Shown one piece after another: positions 32,204 to 40,227 of a DNA stretch of 57,580 bases (the first letter of the stretch is position 1; the number at the start of each line of letters is the position of its first letter). The DNA lies in contig JANQHK010000082.1 of assembly GCA_028282685.1 (NCBI GenBank), forward strand, positions 1 to 57,580. The letters are read 5' to 3'. The translations under genes and the position numbers were made by a program. The notes below the pieces were generated by a model that saw only the letters and a program-made list of their open reading frames with translations, was not told the origin of the DNA and made no database searches. This DNA comes from Phycisphaeraceae bacterium. GTDB lineage: Bacteria; Planctomycetota; Phycisphaerae; Phycisphaerales; Zrk34.

Positions 32204-33667
32204 ATGTCAAAAACTGCACCGTTCACGCAATACACCGATCTACTCCAAGCCCCGGGACGCGACGCGGTGAACGTGCCTCAGCGCCCGGTCGTCTGCGTGC
32301 AGGGCCTGGGACACGTGGGTTCGGCGATGGCCGCGGCCGTGGCTTCGGCGACCGATCCCGACGGCGAGCCCTGGTACAACGTGATCGGCATCGAACTGGA
32401 CAACGCCCCCGGTCAAGCCAAGATCGATGCGATCAACCGCGGTGAGTTGCCGGTCAAGTGCACCGATGAGAAGTTCGCCGCCGCGCTGAAGCAGTGCCAC
32501 GATCGCGGCAATTTGCTGGCCACCAGCGACCCGCAGGCCTACGCCCTGGCCGAGGTCATCGTGGTCGACGTGCCGTTCGACGTGGCCGACATCTACGGCG
32601 AACCGCATCTGCCGTGGGACGGTTTCCGCGCCGCCATCCGGACCATCGGCCAACACGCCCGGCCCGGCGCGCTGGTGCTGGTGGAAACCACCGTACCGCC
32701 CGGCACCTGTCAACACATGGTCGCCGCAGAACTGGCCGACTGCATGACCGAGCGCGGCTTGCCCGCCGACGGGCTGCTGTTGGCCCATTCCTACGAGCGC
32801 GTCATGCCCGGCCCGGACTATTTTGAATCGATTACCCGTTTCTGGCGCGTTTTCGCCGGACACACCGCCGAAGCCGGCGACACGGCGGAGAAGTTCCTCG
32901 AGCGCGTCATCGATACCGAGAACTACCCCATGACGCGCCTGGCCAGCACCACCGCTTCGGAGACGGCCAAAGTCCTGGAAAACAGTTACCGCGCCGTCAC
33001 CATCGCCTTCGCCGAGGAATGGGGCCGATTCGCCGAGTCGGTCGGCATCGACTTGTTTGAAATCATCAATGCCATCCGCGTCCGCCCCACGCATTCCAAC
33101 ATCCGCCAGCCGGGCTTCGGCGTGGGCGGTTACTGCCTGACCAAAGACCCGCTCATGGCCAAACTGGCCTCCAAAGACCTGTTCAAACTCGAGGGACTGG
33201 ATTTCCCGTTCTGCACACAAGCGGTGCATTACAACCACATCATGCCCCTGGTCACGCTCGACAAGCTCGACACGGCCCTGGGCGGCATGAGCGGAAAAAA
33301 AGTGCTGCTGCTCGGCGTCAGCTACCGATCCGACGTCGGCGACACGCGTTACAGCCCTTCCGAAGTTTTTCTCCGTGAGGCCGAGCAGCGCGGCGCGACG
33401 GTGGATTGCCATGATCCGCTGGTCAGCCACTGGATGGAAATGCAGCGCGATCTGCCCGAAACGATTCCCGGCCCCGCGGGCTACGACGCGGTCGTCTTCG
33501 CCGTGGGCCATAAAGAATACACCACACTGGACCTGGCCGACTGGCTCAACGGCGCGGCGCCGATCGTCTTCGACGCCAACGCCGTCCTCACACCGCCGCA
33601 GCGCCAAGCAGCGCGCGATGCGGGGTGCCAGGTCCTTTCCATCGGACGCGGAGCGGATTGCCCATGA
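32204..33667 (+). CDS. UDP-glucose/GDP-mannose dehydrogenase family protein (first)
   Basis: A 487-residue nucleotide-sugar 6-dehydrogenase that would oxidise a UDP- or GDP-hexose to the uronic acid with two NAD. The N-terminal Rossmann motif is VVCVQGLGHVGSAMAAAVAS; the central domain shows ETAKVLENSYRAVTIAFAEE; the catalytic Cys lies in PGFGVGGYCLTKDPLMAKLA; the C-terminal domain has KKVLLLGVSYRSDVGDTRYSPS. The N-terminus carries about 28 extra residues. It differs strongly from the second dehydrogenase at 34724-36046, so the two probably act on different sugars. A TATAGT-like -10 lies about 70 bp upstream. Its stop overlaps the epimerase start (ATGA). Confidence 0.9.
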   Translation: MSKTAPFTQYTDLLQAPGRDAVNVPQRPVVCVQGLGHVGSAMAAAVASATDPDGEPWYNVIGIELDNAPGQAKIDAINRGELPVKCTDEKFAAALKQCHDRGNLLATSDPQAYALAEVIVVDVPFDVADIYGEPHLPWDGFRAAIRTIGQHARPGALVLVETTVPPGTCQHMVAAELADCMTERGLPADGLLLAHSYERVMPGPDYFESITRFWRVFAGHTAEAGDTAEKFLERVIDTENYPMTRLASTTASETAKVLENSYRAVTIAFAEEWGRFAESVGIDLFEIINAIRVRPTHSNIRQPGFGVGGYCLTKDPLMAKLASKDLFKLEGLDFPFCTQAVHYNHIMPLVTLDKLDTALGGMSGKKVLLLGVSYRSDVGDTRYSPSEVFLREAEQRGATVDCHDPLVSHWMEMQRDLPETIPGPAGYDAVVFAVGHKEYTTLDLADWLNGAAPIVFDANAVLTPPQRQAARDAGCQVLSIGRGADCP

Positions 33668-34656
33668 AAGTGCTGATCACCGGCGGAGCAGGATTCATCG
33701 GCGGACATTTGGCCAAGCGGCTGCTCCAGGAAGCCGACACCCAAGTCGATCTGCTCGACAATTACATGCGCGGCGTGGCCGACGACTTCCTCAAGGAACT
33801 GACGGATCGGCCCAACGTAGCGATCATCGAGTGCGACATGCTCGCCCACGGCGCCCTGGATGCCCTCGGCGACGATTACGATTACATCGTGCATCTGGCC
33901 GCGATCATCGGCGTCAAACACGTGCTCGAACGGCCCTTCGACGTGCTGCGCAGCAACGAAATCATGATGCTCGCCGCGATGGACCTGGCCAGGCGACAGA
34001 AAGACCTCAAACGTTTTGTCTTCGCTTCCACCAGCGAAATCGTCGCCGGCACGCTCAAGCAGTACGGCCTGGACATCCCCACGCCCGAAACCACGCCCAT
34101 CTGCATGCCCGACCCTTCCGACCGACGCCATACCTACCTGCTGTCCAAGTTGTACGGTGAAGCGCTGTGCCATCATTGCGGCATGCCGTTTACCACCTTC
34201 CGCCCGCACAACTTCTACGGCCCGCGCATGGGGCTGGTCCACGTGGTGCCGGAACTGGCCAAAAAAATCAACGCCCTGCCCGAAAGCGGCGAACTGGAAG
34301 TCTTCAGTTGCGAGCACCAGCGCACCTTCTGTTACATCGAAGACGCGGTGGAGATGGTCGCGCGGCTGATGCTGCGCCAAAGCGGCGCCAACGGCGTGTT
34401 CAACATCGGCGTCGAAAAACCCGAGGTGACCATCCGGCAGGTGGCCGAGGCCGTCATCCAGGCCATGGGCAAACCGATCGTCATCAAGGAAGGCCCAACC
34501 ACCGAAGGGTCTCCGGCGCGACGCTGCCCCGATATGAGCAAGACCATCGCCGCAACCGAATACGAACCGCAGGTCTCACTGGAACAGGGTGTCCAACACA
34601 CCCTCGACTGGTACCGCAAAAACGTCTTCGAATCCGGCGGCGTGTCCGCTGTCTGA
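33664..34656 (+). CDS. NAD-dependent nucleotide-sugar epimerase
   Basis: A 330-residue extended SDR. The Rossmann motif is LITGGAGFIGGHLAKRLLQE, the active-site segment FASTSEIVAGTLKQYG, and YxxxK appears as TYLLSKLYGEALCHH. Substrate-side motifs are FRPHNFYGPRMGLVHVV and CEHQRTFCYIEDAVEMV. Preceded by a 4-bp overlap with the UDP-sugar dehydrogenase, it most likely works on the resulting uronic acid (for example 4-epimerisation), by analogy with such pairs. The ATG at 33664 was chosen because it starts at the Rossmann strand. It ends 18 bp before a strong bidirectional terminator. Confidence 0.9.
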   Translation: MKVLITGGAGFIGGHLAKRLLQEADTQVDLLDNYMRGVADDFLKELTDRPNVAIIECDMLAHGALDALGDDYDYIVHLAAIIGVKHVLERPFDVLRSNEIMMLAAMDLARRQKDLKRFVFASTSEIVAGTLKQYGLDIPTPETTPICMPDPSDRRHTYLLSKLYGEALCHHCGMPFTTFRPHNFYGPRMGLVHVVPELAKKINALPESGELEVFSCEHQRTFCYIEDAVEMVARLMLRQSGANGVFNIGVEKPEVTIRQVAEAVIQAMGKPIVIKEGPTTEGSPARRCPDMSKTIAATEYEPQVSLEQGVQHTLDWYRKNVFESGGVSAV

Positions 34657-34674
34657 ACGCCCGCTTCGACCATT

Positions 34675-34703
34675 AAAAAAACCGGCCGACCGGCCGGTTT
34701 TTT
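34675..34703. terminator. Symmetric bidirectional terminator
   Basis: AAAAAAACCGGCCG, AC, CGGCCGGTTTTTT form a near-perfect palindrome between two convergent genes. Poly-A/poly-T runs on both sides give a T-run in both directions. Confidence 0.92.
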
Positions 34704-34723
34704 ATTGTCATCCTGCCGGCCGC

Positions 34724-36046
34724 TTACGCCGGGACGATTTTCTCGTCGCAACCGGTGATGTGCTTCTTGACGCCCCGGCTGTCGATCAGCAATTGGGCCT
34801 GCTCAGCGATCTCCTGCCAGTCGTACGCCGCATGATGCGTCGAGACGACCACGGCGTCGTACTCGCCGATGCGATCCAGGGGAACGCTCTGCATCGCCAG
34901 ATCGCCGTAGTGGCGCATGTCGTGTGTTTTGGGCACGTGCGGATCGTTGTAGTCGACCTTGGCGCCCAGTTCTGCGAAGCGCGTGATCAACTCGAAACTC
35001 GGGCTTTCGCGCACGTCGTCCACGTCCGGCTTGTACGCCAGACCCAGCACCAGCACCTTGGCGTCTTTGATGGCCTTGCCGCGCTGGCCCAGGGCCCAGA
35101 CGGTCCGGCCGACCACAAAATCGGGCATGGCGTGATTCACTTCGCCGGCCAGTTCGATGAACCGCGTGGGCAGGCCCACCTCGCGCGCCTTCCACGTCAG
35201 GTAGAACGGATCGATGGGGATGCAGTGCCCGCCCAGTCCCGGGCCGGGGTAGAACGCTTGGAAACCGAACGGTTTGGTCGCCGCCGCCTCGATCACCTCC
35301 CACACGTCGATGTCCATCTTCGTCAGCAACACCTTCATCTCGTTGACCATGGCGATGTTGACCGCGCGGTAGATGTTCTCCAGCAGCTTGGCCGACTCCG
35401 CCACCTCCGCCGTGCTGACCGAGACCACCTCGGCGATGGCGTGGCGATAGAGCGCGGTGGCCAGTTCGCCGGAGATCGGATCGATCCCGCCGACCAGCTT
35501 GGGAATGGATTGGGTGTTGTGGCTTTTGCGTCCGGGGTCTTCCCGTTCGGGGCTGTAGGCCAGAAAGAAATCTTCGCCGCACTTCAGGCCCCCCGCCTCC
35601 AGGCGGCCGAGCATGATGTCGCGCGTGGTGCCGGGGTAGGTGGTCGATTCCAGCGTGACCAGTTGTCCCGGGCGCAGCGTCTTGGCCATCGCATCGGTCG
35701 TGATCTCCACATAGCTGAGGTCCGGCTCCATGTGCTTGCCCAGCGGCGTGGGTACGCAGGCCAGCAGGGCGTCGGCTTCGCCCAGGCGATCGAAATCGCT
35801 GGTGGCGGTAAACAGGTCCGAGTCGGCCATGGCCCGGACGAAATCGTCGCCCAGGTGCTTCAGGTAATTCTCGCCGCGGTCCAGCGCTTCGATCTTGGCC
35901 GGGTCCACATCGAACCCAAGCACGGGCAGGCCGGCCTGGAAGAAAGCCCGCGCCAGCGGCAGGCCCACGTAACCCAGGCCGAGAATACCGACCACGGCGG
36001 TGCGGTTTTCGATCTTTTTCGCCAGTTGCTGTTGATGCATCGTCAT
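34724..36046 (-). CDS. UDP-N-acetyl-D-glucosamine/UDP-glucose 6-dehydrogenase (WbpA/TviB-like)
   Basis: A 440-residue nucleotide-sugar dehydrogenase. The N-terminal Rossmann motif is VVGILGLGYVGLPLARAFF; the middle domain has STTYPGTTRDIMLGRLEAGG, YSPEREDPGRKSHNTQSIPK and AKLLENIYRAVNIAMVNEMK; the catalytic Cys lies in PGPGLGGHCIPIDPFYLTWK; and DAKVLVLGLAYKPDVDDVRESP is in the C-terminal domain. It resembles the UDP-GlcNAc and UDP-GalNAc dehydrogenases of capsule loci. The ATG at 36046 is favoured since GGAG is placed 6 bp before it; two further ATGs lie at 36049 and 36058. It is divergent from the Wzx gene and opposite to the sugar dehydrogenase at 32204. Confidence 0.93.
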   Translation of the reverse strand: MTMHQQQLAKKIENRTAVVGILGLGYVGLPLARAFFQAGLPVLGFDVDPAKIEALDRGENYLKHLGDDFVRAMADSDLFTATSDFDRLGEADALLACVPTPLGKHMEPDLSYVEITTDAMAKTLRPGQLVTLESTTYPGTTRDIMLGRLEAGGLKCGEDFFLAYSPEREDPGRKSHNTQSIPKLVGGIDPISGELATALYRHAIAEVVSVSTAEVAESAKLLENIYRAVNIAMVNEMKVLLTKMDIDVWEVIEAAATKPFGFQAFYPGPGLGGHCIPIDPFYLTWKAREVGLPTRFIELAGEVNHAMPDFVVGRTVWALGQRGKAIKDAKVLVLGLAYKPDVDDVRESPSFELITRFAELGAKVDYNDPHVPKTHDMRHYGDLAMQSVPLDRIGEYDAVVVSTHHAAYDWQEIAEQAQLLIDSRGVKKHITGCDEKIVPA

Positions 36047-36260
36047 CATAAACTCCATGCAGGAACGTCACCGTCGATAGACGTTTCAACCCGGATTCGC
36101 CCCGGCATGTTATCGGTTAAGCGGAACACACGCTCCAATCGACACGTATTAATACTGGAAGGACGACGAATTTTCCAATCGTCGTAAGTTAAGCAGTCCG
36201 CCTTCCTCCACGGATCGATTTGGCTCAATTCACCGCTCCGATGCGTACCAGGATCGTCAT

Positions 36261-37769
36261 ATGAGCCAAAAGCGATTGATAATCCGTAACATCTTCTCCA
36301 ACTACTTGGCGCAAGGTGTCGAGATTGCGGTTCGCTTTGTGCTTTTGGGGCTGTTCACCCTTGCTCTCAACGAAGACGACTTGGGCCTGCTGATCCTGTT
36401 CCTAGCCATCCCGAACATTGCCCAGATTACCGGCTACAGCTTATCTAAAAGCACCGTGCGATACGTAACGGTTGCGCTGACGCGTGAAGACGTGCCGATG
36501 CAGCGTACCTACGCCAGCGCATCGTTCTATGGCTACCTGGCTTTGGCGCTGGCCAGTGGGATTCTCATTTTGAGCTGCTTGCCTTTCTTGCAGTCACTGA
36601 TGAAAATTCCCAATGAACTGCTCGGCGAAGCGCGGATCGCCTTGATCGTTGTGGCGTTGGGTGTGGCCTGTACGTTTCCATTCAACGGCTTGCAGGGTGC
36701 CTGCCAGGCGGCTCAGCGGTTTGACATGATTGCCATGGCGCGCGCACTGGTCCTTTTCGGGCAATTGATCGTCCTGGGTACGTTGCATTATTTAAGCGGC
36801 TTAACAGTCTCAACCATCCTGATTGTTATCTTCATATCCCGGATGATAGAACGGCTGGCATGGTGGAGAGTGGCGCATCGGGAAGTGCCGGGCTTGTCTT
36901 TTTCATGGCGCAACGTAACACGTCAGGCAATCCGCAGCATCCTGGCTTTTTCCGCCATTACGGTCATCATTGATGTATCCAACATCGTCGCCTACGAGGG
37001 ATACAAATTTTTGCTGAATGCCTACCTGAACCTCAAATTGGTTGCGGCATACGGCATCTTTGCCATGATCGCCGGACCCATTGCGAATATGGCCTTCATC
37101 GCCAGTAGCGTGCTCATGCCGGTCGCCGGAAAAAGCAGGGAATTGAATCAGCCGAAACAACTGGACCTGCTGTTGTATTTCGGAACCAAGCTGACCATGG
37201 TCATTGGTGCGGGCTTAACGGGGGTACTCGTTACAGTACTCCCGTGGATTCTCGAATTATGGACAACCTCTGAGATTGCGTCACGCTGGGCAATCTGCGC
37301 TGTATTACTTGCCAGCCAAATCGGACGTTTCGCCGCCATCACGGGAGTACAGATGCTCGGAGGGGTTGGCAAACTCAAGGGAACTGCCATCGTTAACGTG
37401 AGTTGGGTTACCCTGAGCACTGCGGGCAGCCTGATCTATCTGATGGCGGTGGGGCAGGATTTGATGGGGCCAATTGTAATTATGTGCGGGTGCCGACTTA
37501 TGGGCAATCTCATCATTGGATACCTGAGCACGCGTGAATTTCTACAACGTCCAGCCAGTCAATACTGGTACGATGCGATATGTAAACCGGTCGTGGCCGT
37601 GGCGCTGGCTGCCGGACTTGGCTTCGGGATGAAGCAACTGTTTATGTTGAACTGGTTTGTAAACATAGCGAATCCTGTTGTTGCCGCTCTTACCTCGCTT
37701 TGCTATATTGCCCTGCTGTGGCTTTGGGTCATTCCATCCCATGAAAGAGCGTTACTGCTGAAACGCTGA
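36261..37769 (+). CDS. Wzx-type polysaccharide flippase (MOP superfamily)
   Basis: A 502-residue membrane protein with about 12-14 hydrophobic helices, the arrangement of MOP/MVF flippases that move undecaprenyl-linked repeat units across the inner membrane. It begins with SQKRLIIRNIFSNYLAQGVEIAVRFVLLGLF, an N-terminal helix typical of RfbX/Wzx proteins, and has the charged residues in helices usual for the family. No detailed subgroup can be named. It opens the less GC-rich block of the locus and is divergent from the UDP-sugar dehydrogenase gene (215 bp). The next gene starts 19 bp after its stop. Confidence 0.88.
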   Translation: MSQKRLIIRNIFSNYLAQGVEIAVRFVLLGLFTLALNEDDLGLLILFLAIPNIAQITGYSLSKSTVRYVTVALTREDVPMQRTYASASFYGYLALALASGILILSCLPFLQSLMKIPNELLGEARIALIVVALGVACTFPFNGLQGACQAAQRFDMIAMARALVLFGQLIVLGTLHYLSGLTVSTILIVIFISRMIERLAWWRVAHREVPGLSFSWRNVTRQAIRSILAFSAITVIIDVSNIVAYEGYKFLLNAYLNLKLVAAYGIFAMIAGPIANMAFIASSVLMPVAGKSRELNQPKQLDLLLYFGTKLTMVIGAGLTGVLVTVLPWILELWTTSEIASRWAICAVLLASQIGRFAAITGVQMLGGVGKLKGTAIVNVSWVTLSTAGSLIYLMAVGQDLMGPIVIMCGCRLMGNLIIGYLSTREFLQRPASQYWYDAICKPVVAVALAAGLGFGMKQLFMLNWFVNIANPVVAALTSLCYIALLWLWVIPSHERALLLKR

Positions 37770-37788
37770 ACACCGACCGGAGGTGAAC

Positions 37789-38835
37789 TTGACGAGACCC
37801 AAAATCGCAATCTGCCCCAGAAACACCAGTTTCACGGACCGATGGATTCCTTACTGCCAATCGGTGGATATCCCCTGCAAAATAGTCGATTGCGATGACA
37901 ACGATATCATCGCCCAGATGGAAGATTGCGATGGTCTGATGTGGCACTGGTCACATACCGATCCTCGGGCTCTGCAATATGCACGCCAACTCACCTATTC
38001 TCTGGAAGCCGCTGGCAAACGCGTCTTTCCCGACAGTAAAACCTGTTGGCATTTCGACGACAAGGTCGGACAGAAATACTTGCTGGAAGCAATCGAAGCG
38101 CCGCTGGTTCCCAGTTATGTCTTCTATGACGCAACCAAAGCTTTGGAATGGGCCCAAGACACCTCGTACCCGAAAGTGTTCAAGTTGCGCAACGGGGCCG
38201 GGTCAAGTAACGTTCGCCTGGTTCGTTCGTTCGGCCAAGCCCGGATGCTGATCAAGCGGGCATTTGGTCGTGGTTTCTCACCGATCGGTCGAACCTCGGT
38301 GTTCATGGATAAATGGCGCAATTTCAAGTCCTCTCCATCCCAGACCGGCCTGATAAACCTGGGTAAATCGGCAGTACGTCTATTGGTACGCAGCTACACC
38401 GAACGCGTGCTGCAGCGCCAAATCGGTTACGCCTATTTTCAGGACTACGTCCCCGATTCCACATTCGACATTCGTGTGATTGTGATCGGAGACATGGCAT
38501 TCGCACTCAAACGGTTGATTCGCCCCGATGATTTCCGCGCCTCCGGGAGCGGACGCATCGTATATACCGCCGAGGAAATACCTCGGGAATGCTTACAGAT
38601 CAGTTACGAGCTCACCCGCATACTCGGCGCGCAGATCGTCTGTTACGATTATGTACAGACGCCACAGGGGCAATGGGTCATTCTGGAAATCAGCTATGGA
38701 TTCGTAAAGGAAGTATACGATGCCTGCGAAGGATATTGGACGAAGGATTTAGTCCACCATCCGGGAACCATCCATCCCCAACAAGCCATGGTGGATCAGT
38801 TCTACGCCAGTTTAAACACCGATCGCAATGAGTAA
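37789..38835 (+). CDS. ATP-grasp-fold protein of a polysaccharide locus
   Basis: A 348-residue protein with an ATP-grasp-like C-terminal half: a Lys-containing segment YPKVFKLRNGAGSSNVRLV, FQDYVPDSTFDIRVIVIGDMA, IRPDDFRASGSGRIVY and QWVILEISYGFVKEVYDA supply the likely ATP- and Mg-binding positions, RimK-like in order. The N-terminal part (about 1-100) resembles the pre-ATP-grasp domain. Such ligases join amino acids or other amines to carboxylates, so a role in amidating a uronic acid on the polysaccharide is a reasonable guess. Start: a GTG lies inside the sequence GGAGGTG, which is the likely ribosome-binding site, so the in-frame TTG at 37789 is preferred (confidence in the start is moderate). 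Confidence 0.72.
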   Translation: MTRPKIAICPRNTSFTDRWIPYCQSVDIPCKIVDCDDNDIIAQMEDCDGLMWHWSHTDPRALQYARQLTYSLEAAGKRVFPDSKTCWHFDDKVGQKYLLEAIEAPLVPSYVFYDATKALEWAQDTSYPKVFKLRNGAGSSNVRLVRSFGQARMLIKRAFGRGFSPIGRTSVFMDKWRNFKSSPSQTGLINLGKSAVRLLVRSYTERVLQRQIGYAYFQDYVPDSTFDIRVIVIGDMAFALKRLIRPDDFRASGSGRIVYTAEEIPRECLQISYELTRILGAQIVCYDYVQTPQGQWVILEISYGFVKEVYDACEGYWTKDLVHHPGTIHPQQAMVDQFYASLNTDRNE

Positions 38836-38936
38836 CAATCCCACGGGATACCCCGGACTGAACGGACGCTTCGGAATCCGCGGGGCGGAAACCGGTGGAA
38901 TACCAGTCATCAACGCCACGAGGATAAACGCCCCGC

Positions 38937-40088
38937 ATGGAGCACGATCTCGAACAATCCAGACAAGGCGCACGGACTGATCGCTGGTGTTTTCTGGTTA
39001 CTTCGTTGGGAATCGGCGGACTCGAAACCTTCCTGCTGCGATTTATTCAATTCGTTCGCCAAGATCGAGACAGCCCCATCGATGTGATATGTAAATCCGG
39101 CAACGCCGGGGCACTGGCTGAGGACTACCGCCAGGAAGGCGCGCAGGTCATCGCGCAGTCGCTGGGATATTTGAACCTACTGAAAATCCACCGCCTCTCG
39201 AGGCAACTGCAAGCGAGCCAATACAGCGCCATTTGTGATTTTACAGGCGACTTCGCCGGTATCCCCCTGTATCTGGCGCGTCGGGTGCAAATCCCCCGTC
39301 GATTGGTTTTTTACCGCGGTTCCACCCACCACTTCAATACCGATCGCCTGCGCCTGTTGTATTGGCGTTGGGTGCACGGGCTAACGGTACGAAACGCCAC
39401 GCATCTACTCAGTAATTCCCGCGCCGCTTTGGACTTTTTCAATCCAGGCTGGCAGGACGACTGGGCCGAGCGCGCTGCGGTGATCCCCAACGGCATTCCT
39501 ACCAAACCTTTTGACGAATCATTCGACTGCGTTGCACTACGACGCGAGCTGGGCCTGCCGGAAAACCACCTGGTCGTTGGGCATGTTGGCCGATTTAATG
39601 AAGCAAAAAATCACGAAACCATCCTGGCCGCAGCAGAACGGATCTGTCGAAAACGCGACGATGTGATCTTTATGCTATGCGGCCGAGACGTTCCTGAGAA
39701 TCTGAAGGATGAGGTCGCAACACGAGGACTCACCAAGCGGATTCGGATGCCGGGCAATCGCAGTGACATCCCTCGACTGCTTCGACTCATGGACGCGTTT
39801 TACTTTCCTTCCCGCCATGAGGGTCAGCCCAACGCATTGCTTGAAGCGTTGGTCGCCGGCGTCCCCGCCGTAGCCAGCCGGATCGATCCGATACTTAGCA
39901 GTCTGCCGCCATGGGCTCATGATCGCTTGGTCGAAACACACGATGCCGAGGCCGCTGCCAATCTTCTACTGGATATGCTCGCAACGCCACAGCGCTACGC
40001 GGATACGACAGAAAAACTTCAGGCTTGGGCGCGTCAACAATATGATCCACGGCGGTGCTTCGGACAGTTTTTACAACTTCTCACATGA
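38937..40088 (+). CDS. Glycosyltransferase family 4-like
   Basis: A 383-residue GT-B retaining glycosyltransferase. The N-terminal segment FLVTSLGIGGLETFLLRFIQF fits the acceptor-binding GT4 domain, and the C-terminal domain has VVGHVGRFNEAKNHETILAA, FMLCGRDVPENLKDEVATRG, DAFYFPSRHEGQPNALLEAL (the E-x7-E motif) and AGVPAVASRIDPI. It would add a sugar to the lipid-linked repeat unit at the cytosolic membrane face. It lies 101 bp after the ATP-grasp gene. Its donor and acceptor are not predictable from sequence. Confidence 0.9.
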   Translation: MEHDLEQSRQGARTDRWCFLVTSLGIGGLETFLLRFIQFVRQDRDSPIDVICKSGNAGALAEDYRQEGAQVIAQSLGYLNLLKIHRLSRQLQASQYSAICDFTGDFAGIPLYLARRVQIPRRLVFYRGSTHHFNTDRLRLLYWRWVHGLTVRNATHLLSNSRAALDFFNPGWQDDWAERAAVIPNGIPTKPFDESFDCVALRRELGLPENHLVVGHVGRFNEAKNHETILAAAERICRKRDDVIFMLCGRDVPENLKDEVATRGLTKRIRMPGNRSDIPRLLRLMDAFYFPSRHEGQPNALLEALVAGVPAVASRIDPILSSLPPWAHDRLVETHDAEAAANLLLDMLATPQRYADTTEKLQAWARQQYDPRRCFGQFLQLLT

Positions 40089-40227
40089 AACCTCGCCGTC
40101 TATTCTACCTACAGCACCATGACACATGGCGTGACCGTCACACATGACTGGTGAACATGCGACAATCGGACCGGCCGCGATATGCTGAGGAGACATTCGG
40201 TTTTTCTCGATATGTCCGGTAAATTAC

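Noticed and set aside
32240-36187. Two large antisense open frames (32240-33607 minus, 34589-36187 plus) over the sugar dehydrogenases
   Set aside because: Both are shadows of the two dehydrogenase genes, whose Rossmann and Cys motifs are clear in the opposite frames.
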